DNA of 9,113 nucleotides, from positions 1 to 9,113 of the forward strand of contig CAUCOL010000050.1 in NCBI GenBank assembly GCA_958444395.1, written 5' to 3'. Below the pieces are notes generated by a model that did not search any database, was not told the origin of the DNA, and worked only from the letters and a program-made list of their open reading frames with translations. Position numbers and translations under genes: made by a program. This stretch comes from an uncultured Lachnospiraceae bacterium. GTDB lineage: Bacteria; Bacillota; Clostridia; Lachnospirales; Lachnospiraceae. Shown piece after piece: positions 1-6,812 of this stretch. Within the stretch, counting starts at the first letter, position 1; every line of letters begins with the position of its first letter.

Positions 1-248
1 TCTACATCCGGGATCAGTTCGTATTTAAACTGCTCCGGCAGAAACGGGATTGTCTGCAGAGACCATTTCTTTAATGCAGGATCATATGCATCCGGATAAC
101 TCATCGTAACCAGATGACCGACACACCATGTCACAACATACTGCGCTGACTCCAGATATCCCTGTCCTGCATTACCGGAAACACCCAGTGTTTTGGCAAA
201 TTCCTTTGCCACACTCGGCTTTTCCGCTATAAATAAATCCTTACTCAT
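1..248 (-). CDS. topB: DNA topoisomerase III, N-terminal part (cut by window edge)
   Basis: This is the first 82 residues of a type IA topoisomerase, an enzyme that passes single DNA strands and helps resolve replication and recombination intermediates. The protein starts MSKDLFIAEKPSVAKEFAKT, the opening of the Toprim domain. Glu9 in the IAEKPS motif corresponds to the family's metal-binding catalytic glutamate. Further on, a WCVGHLV stretch followed by P-x-x-Y-D-P and KKW matches the conserved 'GHL...YD...KKW' region of TopB. The active-site tyrosine and the rest lie beyond base 1. The ATG at 246-248 is 10 bp after the stop of the upstream small gene, and an AAAGG sequence inside the end of that gene may be its ribosome binding site, although the spacing (about 15 nt) is long. 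A TopB-like enzyme of a mobile element cannot be excluded from this fragment. Confidence 0.85.
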   Translation of the reverse strand, partial: MSKDLFIAEKPSVAKEFAKTLGVSGNAGQGYLESAQYVVTWCVGHLVTMSYPDAYDPALKKWSLQTIPFLPEQFKYELIPDV

Positions 249-258
249 AAACTGTTAC

Positions 259-414
259 TTACGCCTTTCCATTCGCATCATAATGGTGCTTGCAGCACTT
301 CTCCCCAAATATGCATGCCACGATCAGCACAGCTGTAATACAGACATATTTAACAATCTTCGTGACGTTTACTTCTACACATACTGATGTGTTTTCTTCC
401 TGCTTCTTACACAT
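259..414 (-). CDS. 51-residue Cys-rich single-span membrane peptide, function unknown
   Basis: I do not recognise this family. The peptide begins MCKKQEENTS, has one hydrophobic stretch at about residues 20-37 (IVKYVCITAVLIVACIFG) and ends in a short polar tail with CCKHH. It has six cysteines (2, 12, 25, 34, 40, 41), two of them in the predicted membrane span. I chose the ATG at 412-414 because AAAGGCAGGG precedes it by 6 nt. The longer reading from a GTG at 448-450 has no ribosome binding site. It lies 102 bp downstream of the LUD-domain gene and 10 bp upstream of topB, all in one direction, so it is probably co-transcribed and perhaps translationally coupled to topB. The tidy start signal, the clear transmembrane pattern and the tight spacing support a real gene. 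Its small size leaves doubt. Confidence 0.6.
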   Translation of the reverse strand: MCKKQEENTSVCVEVNVTKIVKYVCITAVLIVACIFGEKCCKHHYDANGKA

Positions 415-516
415 AACTTTCCCTGCCTTTCTTTGATCGATAATCAGCACCGTCTGTCTTTTCCGGCTCCCTGATCCTGCCTTTGCCAGAAGCTGCCTGT
501 TATCTGTCCTGTCTGA

Positions 517-1152
517 TCAATATCCCAGTTCCTCGCCTACCAGGAGAACCTTGATACGACCCGGTGTTCTCGAATATCTTGTGACTACCGTATGGGCACA
601 GATACAATCGGCGCTCAGACAGTCGGCACATCTTCCATACTCCGCACAAGGTGTCTGCAGACCCAGGCGCAATGCATTTGGTGGTGCCGCCATATTGTGA
701 ACTCTTGCAATACCACTTTCGACATCCGGCACGACTTTATTCATTCCCACGATCAATATCACGTGCTCCGGTCCATAGCAGAGACAGGCAACCCGGTTTC
801 CGGAACCATCTATATTAATTAGTTCCCCATTCAGCGTGATCGCATTCGAACTCATAAAATAAAAATCAGATGTTACGGCTTTTGCAAAAATTGCTTTTTT
901 CTCCTCCGGTGTTTTTGCTTCCGTCCGGTCATAGAGCGTATAGTCTGATTCCCTCAGATCATCCAGAAGTCCGATCTCATTTAATGTCATCGAACCGCCC
1001 CAGGATATGCTGCAACCTGGTGTCAGAAAACGTTTTGCTTTTGCATTGGCTTCCTCCCGGTCCACACAGTAATAGCCCTCCATACCACGACGGTTTAACT
1101 TCTCAATAATACTTTCTGCCTGGTTTTGATAAAATTCTTCTTTAAAAGACAT
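517..1152 (-). CDS. LUD-domain protein (LutB/LutC-like, 'lactate utilization protein')
   Basis: A 211-residue single-domain protein of the LUD (DUF162) superfamily, whose founding members LutB and LutC take part in lactate oxidation in Bacillus. Family motifs are clear: SWGGSMTLNEIGL (about 50-62), SSNAITLNGELINIDGSGNR (101-120), a YGP/GMNK stretch (127-139), and an ending in LLVGEELGY. A cysteine cluster near the C-terminus (C169, C175, C178, C183, C185) could bind a metal or an Fe-S cluster; this is inferred from spacing only. Start: the ATG at 1150-1152 follows AGGAGG by 6 nt. A longer in-frame reading to 1191 would begin inside the glyA terminator hairpin and is rejected. No lutA or lutB homologue is next to it, so a role in lactate metabolism is not shown here. 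Stand-alone LUD proteins are common in Lachnospiraceae and poorly characterised. Confidence 0.9.
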   Translation of the reverse strand: MSFKEEFYQNQAESIIEKLNRRGMEGYYCVDREEANAKAKRFLTPGCSISWGGSMTLNEIGLLDDLRESDYTLYDRTEAKTPEEKKAIFAKAVTSDFYFMSSNAITLNGELINIDGSGNRVACLCYGPEHVILIVGMNKVVPDVESGIARVHNMAAPPNALRLGLQTPCAEYGRCADCLSADCICAHTVVTRYSRTPGRIKVLLVGEELGY

Positions 1153-1173
1153 CGCTGCACCTCCTGTTACTTG

Positions 1174-1216
1174 AAAAAAGTTACTGTTCACAGAACGATC
1201 CCGTGAGCAGTAACTT
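1174..1216 (-). terminator. Rho-independent terminator of glyA / pur cluster
   Basis: Arms at 1203-1216 and 1178-1191 are complementary over 14 bp with one C/A mismatch in the minus-strand RNA. The loop has 11 nt, and six T follow in transcript sense (1174-1179, overlapping the stem end). The hairpin begins 10 bp after the glyA stop codon. Its T-tract ends only about 15 nt before the AGGAGG of the LUD gene. Confidence 0.85.
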
Positions 1217-1225
1217 CCCTGTTAA

Positions 1226-2467
1226 TTATTCGTATAATGGATATTTATCCGTTAATGCTTTCACAATTGCTGTTGCTTTTTCTTTATTTGCCTCATGATC
1301 CTCTACCATCAGAGCGATAGCCTCAGCCACCTGATCCATATCCTCTGTATTAAAACCACGGGTCGTTACAGCAGCTGTACCAAGACGGATACCGCTTGTC
1401 ACAAATGGAGACTGCGGATCATTTGGAATCGTATTCTTATTACATGTGATATGTGCCTCATCCAGCCATTTCTCTACTTCTTTACCCGTCAGACCCTTGT
1501 CTGCCAGATCAACGAGCATCAGATGATTGTCTGTACCACCGGAAACAATCTTAAGTCCTCTTGCCTGAAGACCTTTGCTTAATGCCTGTGCATTATCAAT
1601 GATGTTCTTTCCATATTCTTTAAAGGAAGGATCTAAGGCTTCCTTGAAGCAGACTGCCTTTGCCGCGATCACATGCATCAAAGGACCACCCTGAATACCA
1701 GGGAATAATGCTTTGTTTAACTTATGCTCCTCTGCAAACTCCTTGCTGGAAAGAATCATGCCGCCACGCGGTCCGCGCAGTGTCTTATGTGTCGTAGTAG
1801 TCGTTACATGTGCATATGGGATCGGGCTCTCATGATAACCGGAAGCAACCAGTCCGGCAATATGTGCCATATCAACCATCAAAAAGGCACCAACTTCATC
1901 TGCGATCTCACGGAAACGCTTAAAATCAATCTTTCTTGCATAAGCACTGGCACCTGCTACGATCAGCTTTGGCTTACACTCTTTGGCGATGCGCTCTACC
2001 TCGTCGTAATCAATAAATCCCTCATCATTTACTCCATAAGGTACACAATGGAAATATTTACCGGAAAGATTGACCGGACTTCCATGTGTCAGATGTCCGC
2101 CGTGATCCAGATTCATTCCCATAAAAGTGTCTCCCGGATTCATCAATGCGAAGAATACCGTCATATTTGCCTGTGCTCCGGAATGTGGCTGCACGTTTGC
2201 ATACGTACATCCAAACAGCTCCATCGCACGGTCACGTGCCAGATCCTCTACTACATCGACATACTCACAGCCGCCATAATATCTCTTACCAGGATAACCT
2301 TCTGCATATTTGTTCGTCAGAGTGCTTCCCATCGCAGCCATAACCGCTTTGCTTACTAAGTTCTCAGATGCGATCAATTCGATATTCTCGCGTTGTCTGT
2401 CTGTTTCATCCGCCATCGCCTTGGCAAGTTCCGGATCAAAGTTTTCTACTTCTGCAAATGAATACAT
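1226..2467 (-). CDS. glyA: Serine hydroxymethyltransferase
   Basis: Cytosolic PLP enzyme that converts serine and tetrahydrofolate into glycine and 5,10-methylene-THF. At 413 residues it has the usual bacterial length. Recognisable motifs are [12 protein letters not shown] (28-39), the [14 protein letters not shown] substrate-binding stretch (53-66), [11 protein letters not shown] (91-101), [13 protein letters not shown] (196-208, with Asp199 and His202 at the cofactor) and [15 protein letters not shown] (222-236), where Lys228 is the PLP-binding lysine. The ATG at 2465-2467 follows an AGGAGGT by 7 nt. It is the last gene of the purM-purN-purD-glyA run, 93 bp downstream of purD, and ends in a strong terminator. 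Its two products feed its neighbours: glycine is the substrate of PurD, and the one-carbon unit reaches PurN as 10-formyl-THF. The gap from purD holds a hairpin, so partial independent regulation is possible. Confidence 0.98.
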   Translation of the reverse strand: MYSFAEVENFDPELAKAMADETDRQRENIELIASENLVSKAVMAAMGSTLTNKYAEGYPGKRYYGGCEYVDVVEDLARDRAMELFGCTYANVQPHSGAQANMTVFFALMNPGDTFMGMNLDHGGHLTHGSPVNLSGKYFHCVPYGVNDEGFIDYDEVERIAKECKPKLIVAGASAYARKIDFKRFREIADEVGAFLMVDMAHIAGLVASGYHESPIPYAHVTTTTTHKTLRGPRGGMILSSKEFAEEHKLNKALFPGIQGGPLMHVIAAKAVCFKEALDPSFKEYGKNIIDNAQALSKGLQARGLKIVSGGTDNHLMLVDLADKGLTGKEVEKWLDEAHITCNKNTIPNDPQSPFVTSGIRLGTAAVTTRGFNTEDMDQVAEAIALMVEDHEANKEKATAIVKALTDKYPLYE

Positions 2468-2501
2468 GTCTTACCTCCTAAGTGCTTGTTTTTTTATCTC
2501 C

Positions 2502-2543
2502 GGCATCCCTTCCAGCCCATTCTCTCCTGCCGGCAGGGATACC
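2502..2543 (-). other. Hairpin in purD-glyA gap
   Basis: In the minus-strand RNA, GGTATCCCT (2535-2543) pairs with AGGGATGCC (2502-2510) over 9 bp including one G-U pair. The loop contains a CTGCCGGCAG palindrome, which allows other folds. No T-run follows in the transcript; the next bases are A-rich, so this is not an intrinsic terminator. It lies about 25 nt before the glyA ribosome binding site and may be an mRNA processing or stability element. No glycine riboswitch is apparent in the 93-bp gap. Confidence 0.35.
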
Positions 2544-2548
2544 TTCTC

Positions 2549-2569
2549 AAAAAAGCAGTATTATTCTGC
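2549..2569 (-). terminator. Possible weak terminator overlapping the purD stop
   Basis: GCAG (2566-2569) and CTGC (2555-2558) flank a 7-nt loop that contains the purD stop codon, and six T follow in transcript sense (2549-2554). The core stem is only 4 bp, extendable to 6-7 bp with G-U pairs, so efficiency would be low. It could lower glyA expression relative to purD. Confidence 0.3.
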
Positions 2570-3835
2570 CTCATCGATTGCTTTACCAATATCGTTACGC
2601 ATATATTTGTTTTCAAAGGAAACCCACTCTGTTGCCTTATAAGCATTGGCTCTGGCTTCTTTTAGATCTTTTCCTTTGGCTGTCACACCCAGTACACGTC
2701 CCCCATTGGTTACGATTCCCTCCTCGGTCTTCTTCGTGCCTGCATGGAATACATAATAGCCGTCCTTGCCCTCAAAATTCTCCAGACCGGTGATCAGCTT
2801 GCCTTTCTCATAATGCTCCGGATATCCGTCTGATGCAAGTACCACGCAAACTGCAGCATTATCCTCAAACTGCAGGTCTACCTGATCCAGTGTACCATCT
2901 ATACATGCGTTCATCACATCAATGATATCGTTCTTCATGCGTGGAAGAACTACCTGTGCCTCCGGATCGCCAAAGCGTGCATTATACTCTAATACCTTCG
3001 GACCATCCTCTGTCATCATCAGGCCAACGAAAAGAATTCCTACGAAATCTCTGCCCTCTGCTTTCATCGCATCCATCGTCGGCTGATAGATATGCTCTTC
3101 ACAGAATGCTTTGATCTCGTCTGTATAGAATGGACTCGGTGAAAATGTGCCCATACCACCTGTATTCAATCCCTGATCTCCATCCTTGGCACGTTTATGA
3201 TCCTGTGCGCTTGTCATCGGCTTGATATGTGTGCCGTCACAGAAACACAGCACCGATGCTTCACGTCCTGTCATGAAATCCTCGATCACCACGGTATCTC
3301 CCGCATCACCGAACTGTTTGTCCAACATCAGGGTAGCGATGCCTGCTTCTGCCTCTTCCAGTGTCTGACAGATCAGAACACCTTTTCCAAGTGCCAGACC
3401 ATCTGCCTTTAATACAACAGGGAACTGACAGCTTCCAAGATATAAAAGTGCTTCTTCCGGTGAATGAAATGTTTCATAATGACAGGTCGGAATGTTGTAT
3501 TTCTTCATCAGATCCTTAGAAAAGCTCTTAGATCCTTCGATGATTGCTGCATTCTTGCGAGGTCCGAATACGCGCAGACCTCTTTCCTCGAATACATCGA
3601 CGATACCACCTACCAACGGATCATCCATACCGATAATCGTCAAATCAATCTCATGTTCCTGTGCAAAATCTGCCAGCTTGTCAAACTCCATTGCCGTAAT
3701 GTCTACACACTCTGCAATCTGGCTGATACCACCGTTTCCCGGTGCACAGTAAATCTTATCCACCTGCTTACTCTGTGACACGCTCCATGCGATCGCATGC
3801 TCTCTTCCGCCACTACCAACAATCAATACTTTCAT
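2561..3835 (-). CDS. purD: Phosphoribosylamine-glycine ligase (GAR synthetase)
   Basis: ATP-grasp enzyme that joins glycine to 5-phosphoribosylamine, the second step of de novo purine synthesis. The 424-residue length is normal. Domain order: N-terminal domain with the KVLIVGSGGREHAIAW signature (2-17), ATP-grasp fold with VLKADGLALGKGV (141-153), NTGGMG (224-229) and EYNARFGDPE (283-292, metal/ATP ligands), then a C-terminal domain. The usual 'GPE-PL' loop reads GMDDPLVGG here (69-77), a modest variation. The ATG at 3833-3835 has only weak upstream signals (AAAGG sequences at 2-13 nt). It follows purN by 75 bp and precedes glyA by 93 bp. The glycine made by GlyA is its substrate, which gives the linkage a clear metabolic sense. 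Confidence 0.97.
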   Translation of the reverse strand: MKVLIVGSGGREHAIAWSVSQSKQVDKIYCAPGNGGISQIAECVDITAMEFDKLADFAQEHEIDLTIIGMDDPLVGGIVDVFEERGLRVFGPRKNAAIIEGSKSFSKDLMKKYNIPTCHYETFHSPEEALLYLGSCQFPVVLKADGLALGKGVLICQTLEEAEAGIATLMLDKQFGDAGDTVVIEDFMTGREASVLCFCDGTHIKPMTSAQDHKRAKDGDQGLNTGGMGTFSPSPFYTDEIKAFCEEHIYQPTMDAMKAEGRDFVGILFVGLMMTEDGPKVLEYNARFGDPEAQVVLPRMKNDIIDVMNACIDGTLDQVDLQFEDNAAVCVVLASDGYPEHYEKGKLITGLENFEGKDGYYVFHAGTKKTEEGIVTNGGRVLGVTAKGKDLKEARANAYKATEWVSFENKYMRNDIGKAIDEAE

Positions 3836-3862
3836 TGCCTTTTACCATACCTTTCTTTGAAC

Positions 3863-3911
3863 ATGGACTTCTTCGCTGACAAAGTGTCCATTATATATAC
3901 GCCTGCGGCGT
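3863..3911 (-). promoter_or_regulatory. purN-purD gap: two hairpins and a possible internal promoter
   Basis: In the minus-strand RNA, ACGCC-GCA-GGCGT (3899-3911) forms a small hairpin at the purN stop codon. ATGGAC (3886-3891) pairs with GTCCAT (3863-3868), with an inner CTT/AAG stem. A TATAAT box lies at 3890-3895, inside a TATATATAAT run. The best upstream -35 candidate, TTGCGA, is spaced well only from the overlapping TATATA (16-18 bp) and not from TATAAT itself (20 bp). Either could provide extra purD-glyA transcription or mRNA processing; neither is certain. Confidence 0.3.
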
Positions 3912-4537
3912 TATTTCGCAACATGTGCAATTCCATCCGTCACCGTCACCTTGCCGGCCCCGATCAGGTCGATTGCCTGCGGCAGAATATTCCACTCTGC
4001 CTGCTCCATCACTCTGCGCTGAAGTACCTCCGGTGTATCACCTTCCTGTACCTCTACTGCCTTCTGCAGAATGATCGGACCGTGGTCTGCCTGTTCATCC
4101 ACAAAATGTACCGTGGCGCCGGTCACCTTATTGCCCATGGCAAGTACACTCTCATGCACCTTCAGACCATAATATCCCATGCCACAATGTGCCGGAATCA
4201 ATGATGGATGGATATTAATGATCCTGTTATGGTAAGCCTGGATCATCTTCTTTGGAACGATCACCAGATATCCCGCCAGTACCACAAGATCTGTCTGATA
4301 TTCCTTTAACGTCTGCACCATTGTATCGGCAAATGCCTCTCTGTCTGCATACTCCTTCGGAGAAATACAGACAGCCGGAATACCTGCTTTTCTCGCTCTT
4401 TCCAGAGCATACGCATCCTTTTTATTGCTGATCACTACAGCAATCTCTGTATTGCGTATCGAACCATCTGCGATCTTATCCATGATAGCCTGCAGATTCG
4501 TGCCACCGCCGGATACGCATACTGCAATCTTCTGCAT
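3911..4537 (-). CDS. purN: Phosphoribosylglycinamide formyltransferase (GAR transformylase)
   Basis: Transfers the formyl group of 10-formyl-THF to GAR, the third step of purine synthesis. The protein has 208 residues from the chosen start. The N-terminal IAVCVSGGGTNLQAI (4-18) is the phosphate-binding loop of the family. The catalytic trio is visible: Asn108 and His110 in INIHPS, and Asp151 in the DHGPII stretch. The bases between read AHCGMGYYGLKVHE, the Gly/Tyr-rich clostridial version of the loop. Start: the ATG at 4535-4537 has AAAGGATGG about 8 nt upstream. The ATG four codons earlier abuts the same AAAGG directly and is less likely. Its start lies 20 bp after the purM stop, so the two genes are co-transcribed. 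Its folate cofactor depends on one-carbon units made by GlyA at the end of the same run. Confidence 0.96.
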   Translation of the reverse strand: MQKIAVCVSGGGTNLQAIMDKIADGSIRNTEIAVVISNKKDAYALERARKAGIPAVCISPKEYADREAFADTMVQTLKEYQTDLVVLAGYLVIVPKKMIQAYHNRIINIHPSLIPAHCGMGYYGLKVHESVLAMGNKVTGATVHFVDEQADHGPIILQKAVEVQEGDTPEVLQRRVMEQAEWNILPQAIDLIGAGKVTVTDGIAHVAK

Positions 4538-4557
4538 CTGTACTTCCATCCTTTCTC

Positions 4558-5586
4558 TTATACCAGATCAATGCCCTTCTCGCCTTCTACGATCTCGCCA
4601 ACGATATATGCCTTCTGACCGGACTGATTAACCAGCTCTACTGTCTTATCTGCATCTGCTGCATCGACTGCCAGCAGCATACCGATACCCATATTATATG
4701 TATTGTACATCATTTCCTTTGCGATGTTTCCATCCTTTGCAAGCATGTCAAAGATTGGAGGGATTGGATAGCTGTTCTCTTTAATCTGTGCTCTCACACC
4801 ATCATGCAGCATACGTGGAATATTCTCATAGAAACCGCCACCTGTGATATGGCTGCAGCCCTTAATCGTCACACCGCCCTCTTTTACACTGCGGAGAGCT
4901 TTTACATAGATGACTGTCGGTGTCAGAAGAGTACTTCCCAGGGTAGCACCACCCAGGCTCTCATAACTCTTCTCCAGTACCTCTTTCTTTATATCAAACA
5001 CTTTACGAACCAGAGAATATCCATTGCTATGTACACCGGAAGATGCAATGCCCACCAGAACATCTCCTTTGGAGATCGTCTTTCCTGTGATCATCTTCGC
5101 ACGGTCTACAATACCTACGGCAAAGCCCGCCAGATCATATTCATCGACCGGATAAAAACCAGGCATCTCTGCTGTCTCTCCACCGATCAGTGCAGCATCT
5201 GACTGACGACATCCATCTGCCACACCACTGACGATCTGTGCGATCTTCTCAGGTTCATTTTTGCCGCAGGCAATATAATCTAAGAAAAATAATGGCTCAC
5301 CACCTGCACATGCAATATCATTGACACACATTGCCACACAATCAATACCAATGGTATCATGCTTGTCCATCTCAAAAGCAATCTTTAACTTCGTACCTAC
5401 ACCATCTGTACCGGATACCAGCGTAGGCTGCTCCATTCCTTTGAACGCATCCAGTGAAAACGCACCGGAAAAACCACCTATATCTGTCAATACCTCACTG
5501 CGCATCGTACTCTGTACATGTTTCTTCATTAACTCGACTGCTTTGTATCCTGCCTCGATATCCACACCTGCATTCTTGTAATCCAT
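4558..5586 (-). CDS. purM: Phosphoribosylformylglycinamidine cyclo-ligase (AIR synthetase)
   Basis: Closes the imidazole ring of FGAM with ATP to give AIR, the fifth step of purine synthesis. The 342-residue length is standard for the PurM/SelD/HypE-type fold. Motifs: N-terminal [24 protein letters not shown] (58-68), [11 protein letters not shown] (135-145) and [13 protein letters not shown] (246-258). Start: the ATG at 5584-5586 follows GGAGG by 5 nt. The ATG four codons upstream lacks such a site. It is the first gene of the purM-purN-purD-glyA run, about 85 nt downstream of the predicted transcription start. I looked for a purine riboswitch in that leader and see none; the leader is too short. 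Confidence 0.97.
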   Translation of the reverse strand: MDYKNAGVDIEAGYKAVELMKKHVQSTMRSEVLTDIGGFSGAFSLDAFKGMEQPTLVSGTDGVGTKLKIAFEMDKHDTIGIDCVAMCVNDIACAGGEPLFFLDYIACGKNEPEKIAQIVSGVADGCRQSDAALIGGETAEMPGFYPVDEYDLAGFAVGIVDRAKMITGKTISKGDVLVGIASSGVHSNGYSLVRKVFDIKKEVLEKSYESLGGATLGSTLLTPTVIYVKALRSVKEGGVTIKGCSHITGGGFYENIPRMLHDGVRAQIKENSYPIPPIFDMLAKDGNIAKEMMYNTYNMGIGMLLAVDAADADKTVELVNQSGQKAYIVGEIVEGEKGIDLV

Positions 5587-5678
5587 TACTGCCTCCATTC
5601 TGCTCTACAGCATTTTAAAATATTGTGCTTTTGAATCTTTTCCTGCCTTCTGACAGATAATAACCCAAAGATATAGCT

Positions 5679-5707
5679 ATTGTAGCACAAAGGATTCTAT
5701 TTGTCAT
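5679..5707 (-). promoter_or_regulatory. Promoter of the purM-purN-purD-glyA cluster
   Basis: ATGACA (5702-5707) and TACAAT (5679-5684) are separated by exactly 17 bp and match the sigma-A consensus at 5 of 6 positions each. A TG before the -10 (5685-5687) makes it an extended -10. The -35 overlaps the last codons and stop of the J-domain gene. The predicted start is near 5672, giving a leader of about 85 nt. Confidence 0.7.
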
Positions 5708-6683
5708 CCGCATATTGTTCTAATAGACTTTTTATCCGCAGATTACTGTTTTCCAGACAGGTACCGCAATACTTCCCGGGAATCCTCAGCCAGAAGTCAA
5801 TGTTCTTATACTTTCGTCCTTTTCTTTGTTGAATCGCCTCCTGCTTTTCCGATACCTCCACTTTGATCTGCGCCCTTTTCTGCTCCAGCAGCGGGATCAC
5901 GATATAGTACATCCGATCATCCCGAAAAGACAGATACCCTGCCTGTCTGCCGGACCGTGTACACAGATACAGCCGATGCCGCCGGATCCCTACCGGATAT
6001 AAAAGCATCCCGGCACGGACACGTGCTTCTCCCTCTGACAGCTCTAACATCGCCGGAATATAATAGGTCGGATCTCCCTTTGTCTCCAGCGGTGTAAAAA
6101 GCTGCTGTAATACCGCATCCGCATCAATAAACTGCTGCGCCAGATGGTATGCAAGTTCCGGCTGCACGTCTGCCTTCCGTGCTGCATCCGGTATGCGTCC
6201 TCTTTCTTCATCGATCTGCGCCAGAAGCATTTCGCTGCATACAAAGATGCTTTTCAAGAATAACCGAAACTCTTCTTCCGGCTGCCAGAGATATTTTCCC
6301 TGCGCGATCTCTATGGTTCCGATCACTGTACCGTCTGCATCCTCTACGAAATGAAAGATCGGACGTTTCATAAACGCTTTTTGATTTTCCGGTGCCTTCC
6401 AGCGCTGTGTCTGCCGGCCATCTTTCTTGTCCGCCCTGTTTTCTGCCGGCTTCTTTCTTCCCTCTTCCGGCTTTTGGCGTACACTTCCTGCAAACTGCCT
6501 GCTGCCGGACAGCACCTCATAGGCTTCATTGATCTCCTGCGCCGTATATGCATACGCTTTCTTCTCAAATGCCACCGCATCCGGATGGACCCGGTGCATC
6601 AGCTTTCGATATGTTTTCTTGATCTCCGTCTGGTCCGCATCCGGACTGACTCTGAGAATATGCAATGCCTGCTCTGTATTCAA
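5697..6683 (-). CDS. J-domain (DnaJ-like) protein with unrecognised C-terminal region
   Basis: About 328 residues. Residues 1-62 form a J-domain with the diagnostic HPD tripeptide (33-35), helix II 'EIKKTYRKLMHRV' before it and helix III/IV 'AQEINEAYEVL' after it. Such domains stimulate DnaK ATPase. A charged Arg/Lys/Glu-rich linker follows (about 63-100). The remaining 220 residues I do not recognise; they lack the Gly/Phe-rich and CxxCxGxG zinc regions of true DnaJ, so this is a type III J-protein. The end holds a CGTC pair. Start: the GTG at 6687-6689 forms part of an AAAGGAGGGGTGATT ribosome binding sequence and is too close to it. The TTG at 6681-6683 sits 7 nt from GGAGG and is preferred. 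No terminator separates it from the pur cluster. Confidence 0.85.
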   Translation of the reverse strand: MNTEQALHILRVSPDADQTEIKKTYRKLMHRVHPDAVAFEKKAYAYTAQEINEAYEVLSGSRQFAGSVRQKPEEGRKKPAENRADKKDGRQTQRWKAPENQKAFMKRPIFHFVEDADGTVIGTIEIAQGKYLWQPEEEFRLFLKSIFVCSEMLLAQIDEERGRIPDAARKADVQPELAYHLAQQFIDADAVLQQLFTPLETKGDPTYYIPAMLELSEGEARVRAGMLLYPVGIRRHRLYLCTRSGRQAGYLSFRDDRMYYIVIPLLEQKRAQIKVEVSEKQEAIQQRKGRKYKNIDFWLRIPGKYCGTCLENSNLRIKSLLEQYADDK

Positions 6684-6718
6684 AATCACCCCTCCTTTGT
6701 ACTGCCATCCTGATATCT

Positions 6719-6751
6719 GCCCTTTTTCACTCTACATTACGAGCATTTTCC
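6719..6751 (-). repeat. Diverged 33-nt intergenic repeat, copy A
   Basis: This stretch matches 7389-7421 at 26 of 33 positions in the same orientation. The shared core is TGCTC(A/G)TAA(C/T)GTAGA followed by GAAAAAG in minus-strand sense. Copy A lies between the blaI-type terminator and the J-domain gene. It lacks the closing hairpin arm that follows copy B. It may carry part of the J-domain promoter, but I see no convincing -35/-10 pair. Confidence 0.45.
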
Positions 6752-6758
6752 TATACGT

Positions 6759-6796
6759 AAAAAAGAAGGCACCACTCATTTTGCGTGGCACCTTCT
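6759..6796 (-). terminator. Rho-independent terminator of the BlaI-type gene
   Basis: In minus-strand RNA AGAAGGTGCCAC (6785-6796) pairs with GTGGTGCCTTCT (6764-6775) over 12 bp including two adjacent G-U pairs. The loop has 9 nt and T residues follow. On the plus strand the two wobble positions become A/C mismatches and no T-run follows, so it acts on the minus strand only. It starts 17 bp after the stop codon. Confidence 0.9.
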
Positions 6797-6812
6797 GTCC
6801 CTTCGATCATGA

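Noticed and set aside
415..450. 12-residue extension of the small membrane peptide from a GTG
   Set aside because: No ribosome binding site before the GTG; the internal ATG has AAAGGCAGGG at proper spacing.
1153..1191. 13-residue N-terminal extension of the LUD protein
   Set aside because: Its ATG lies inside the glyA terminator hairpin; the downstream ATG has an ideal AGGAGG.
1724..2359. 211-residue open frame on the plus strand opposite glyA
   Set aside because: It is exactly antisense to conserved glyA sequence, has no ribosome binding site, and the product is Cys/His/Ile-rich with no protein-like motifs. It is a shadow frame.
3797..4204. 135-residue plus-strand frame opposite purN and the purN-purD gap
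   Set aside because: Composition reflects the complement of purN; no start signal and no recognisable family.
5603..5622. Possible third copy of the 33-nt repeat in the purM leader (AAAATGCT next to GTAGAG)
   Set aside because: Only short blocks match, with a 6-nt deletion between them; this is within chance for an A/T-rich leader.
5587..5672. Purine riboswitch or other aptamer in the purM leader
   Set aside because: The leader is about 85 nt and lacks the conserved loop sequences and three-way junction of purine aptamers; no terminator follows.
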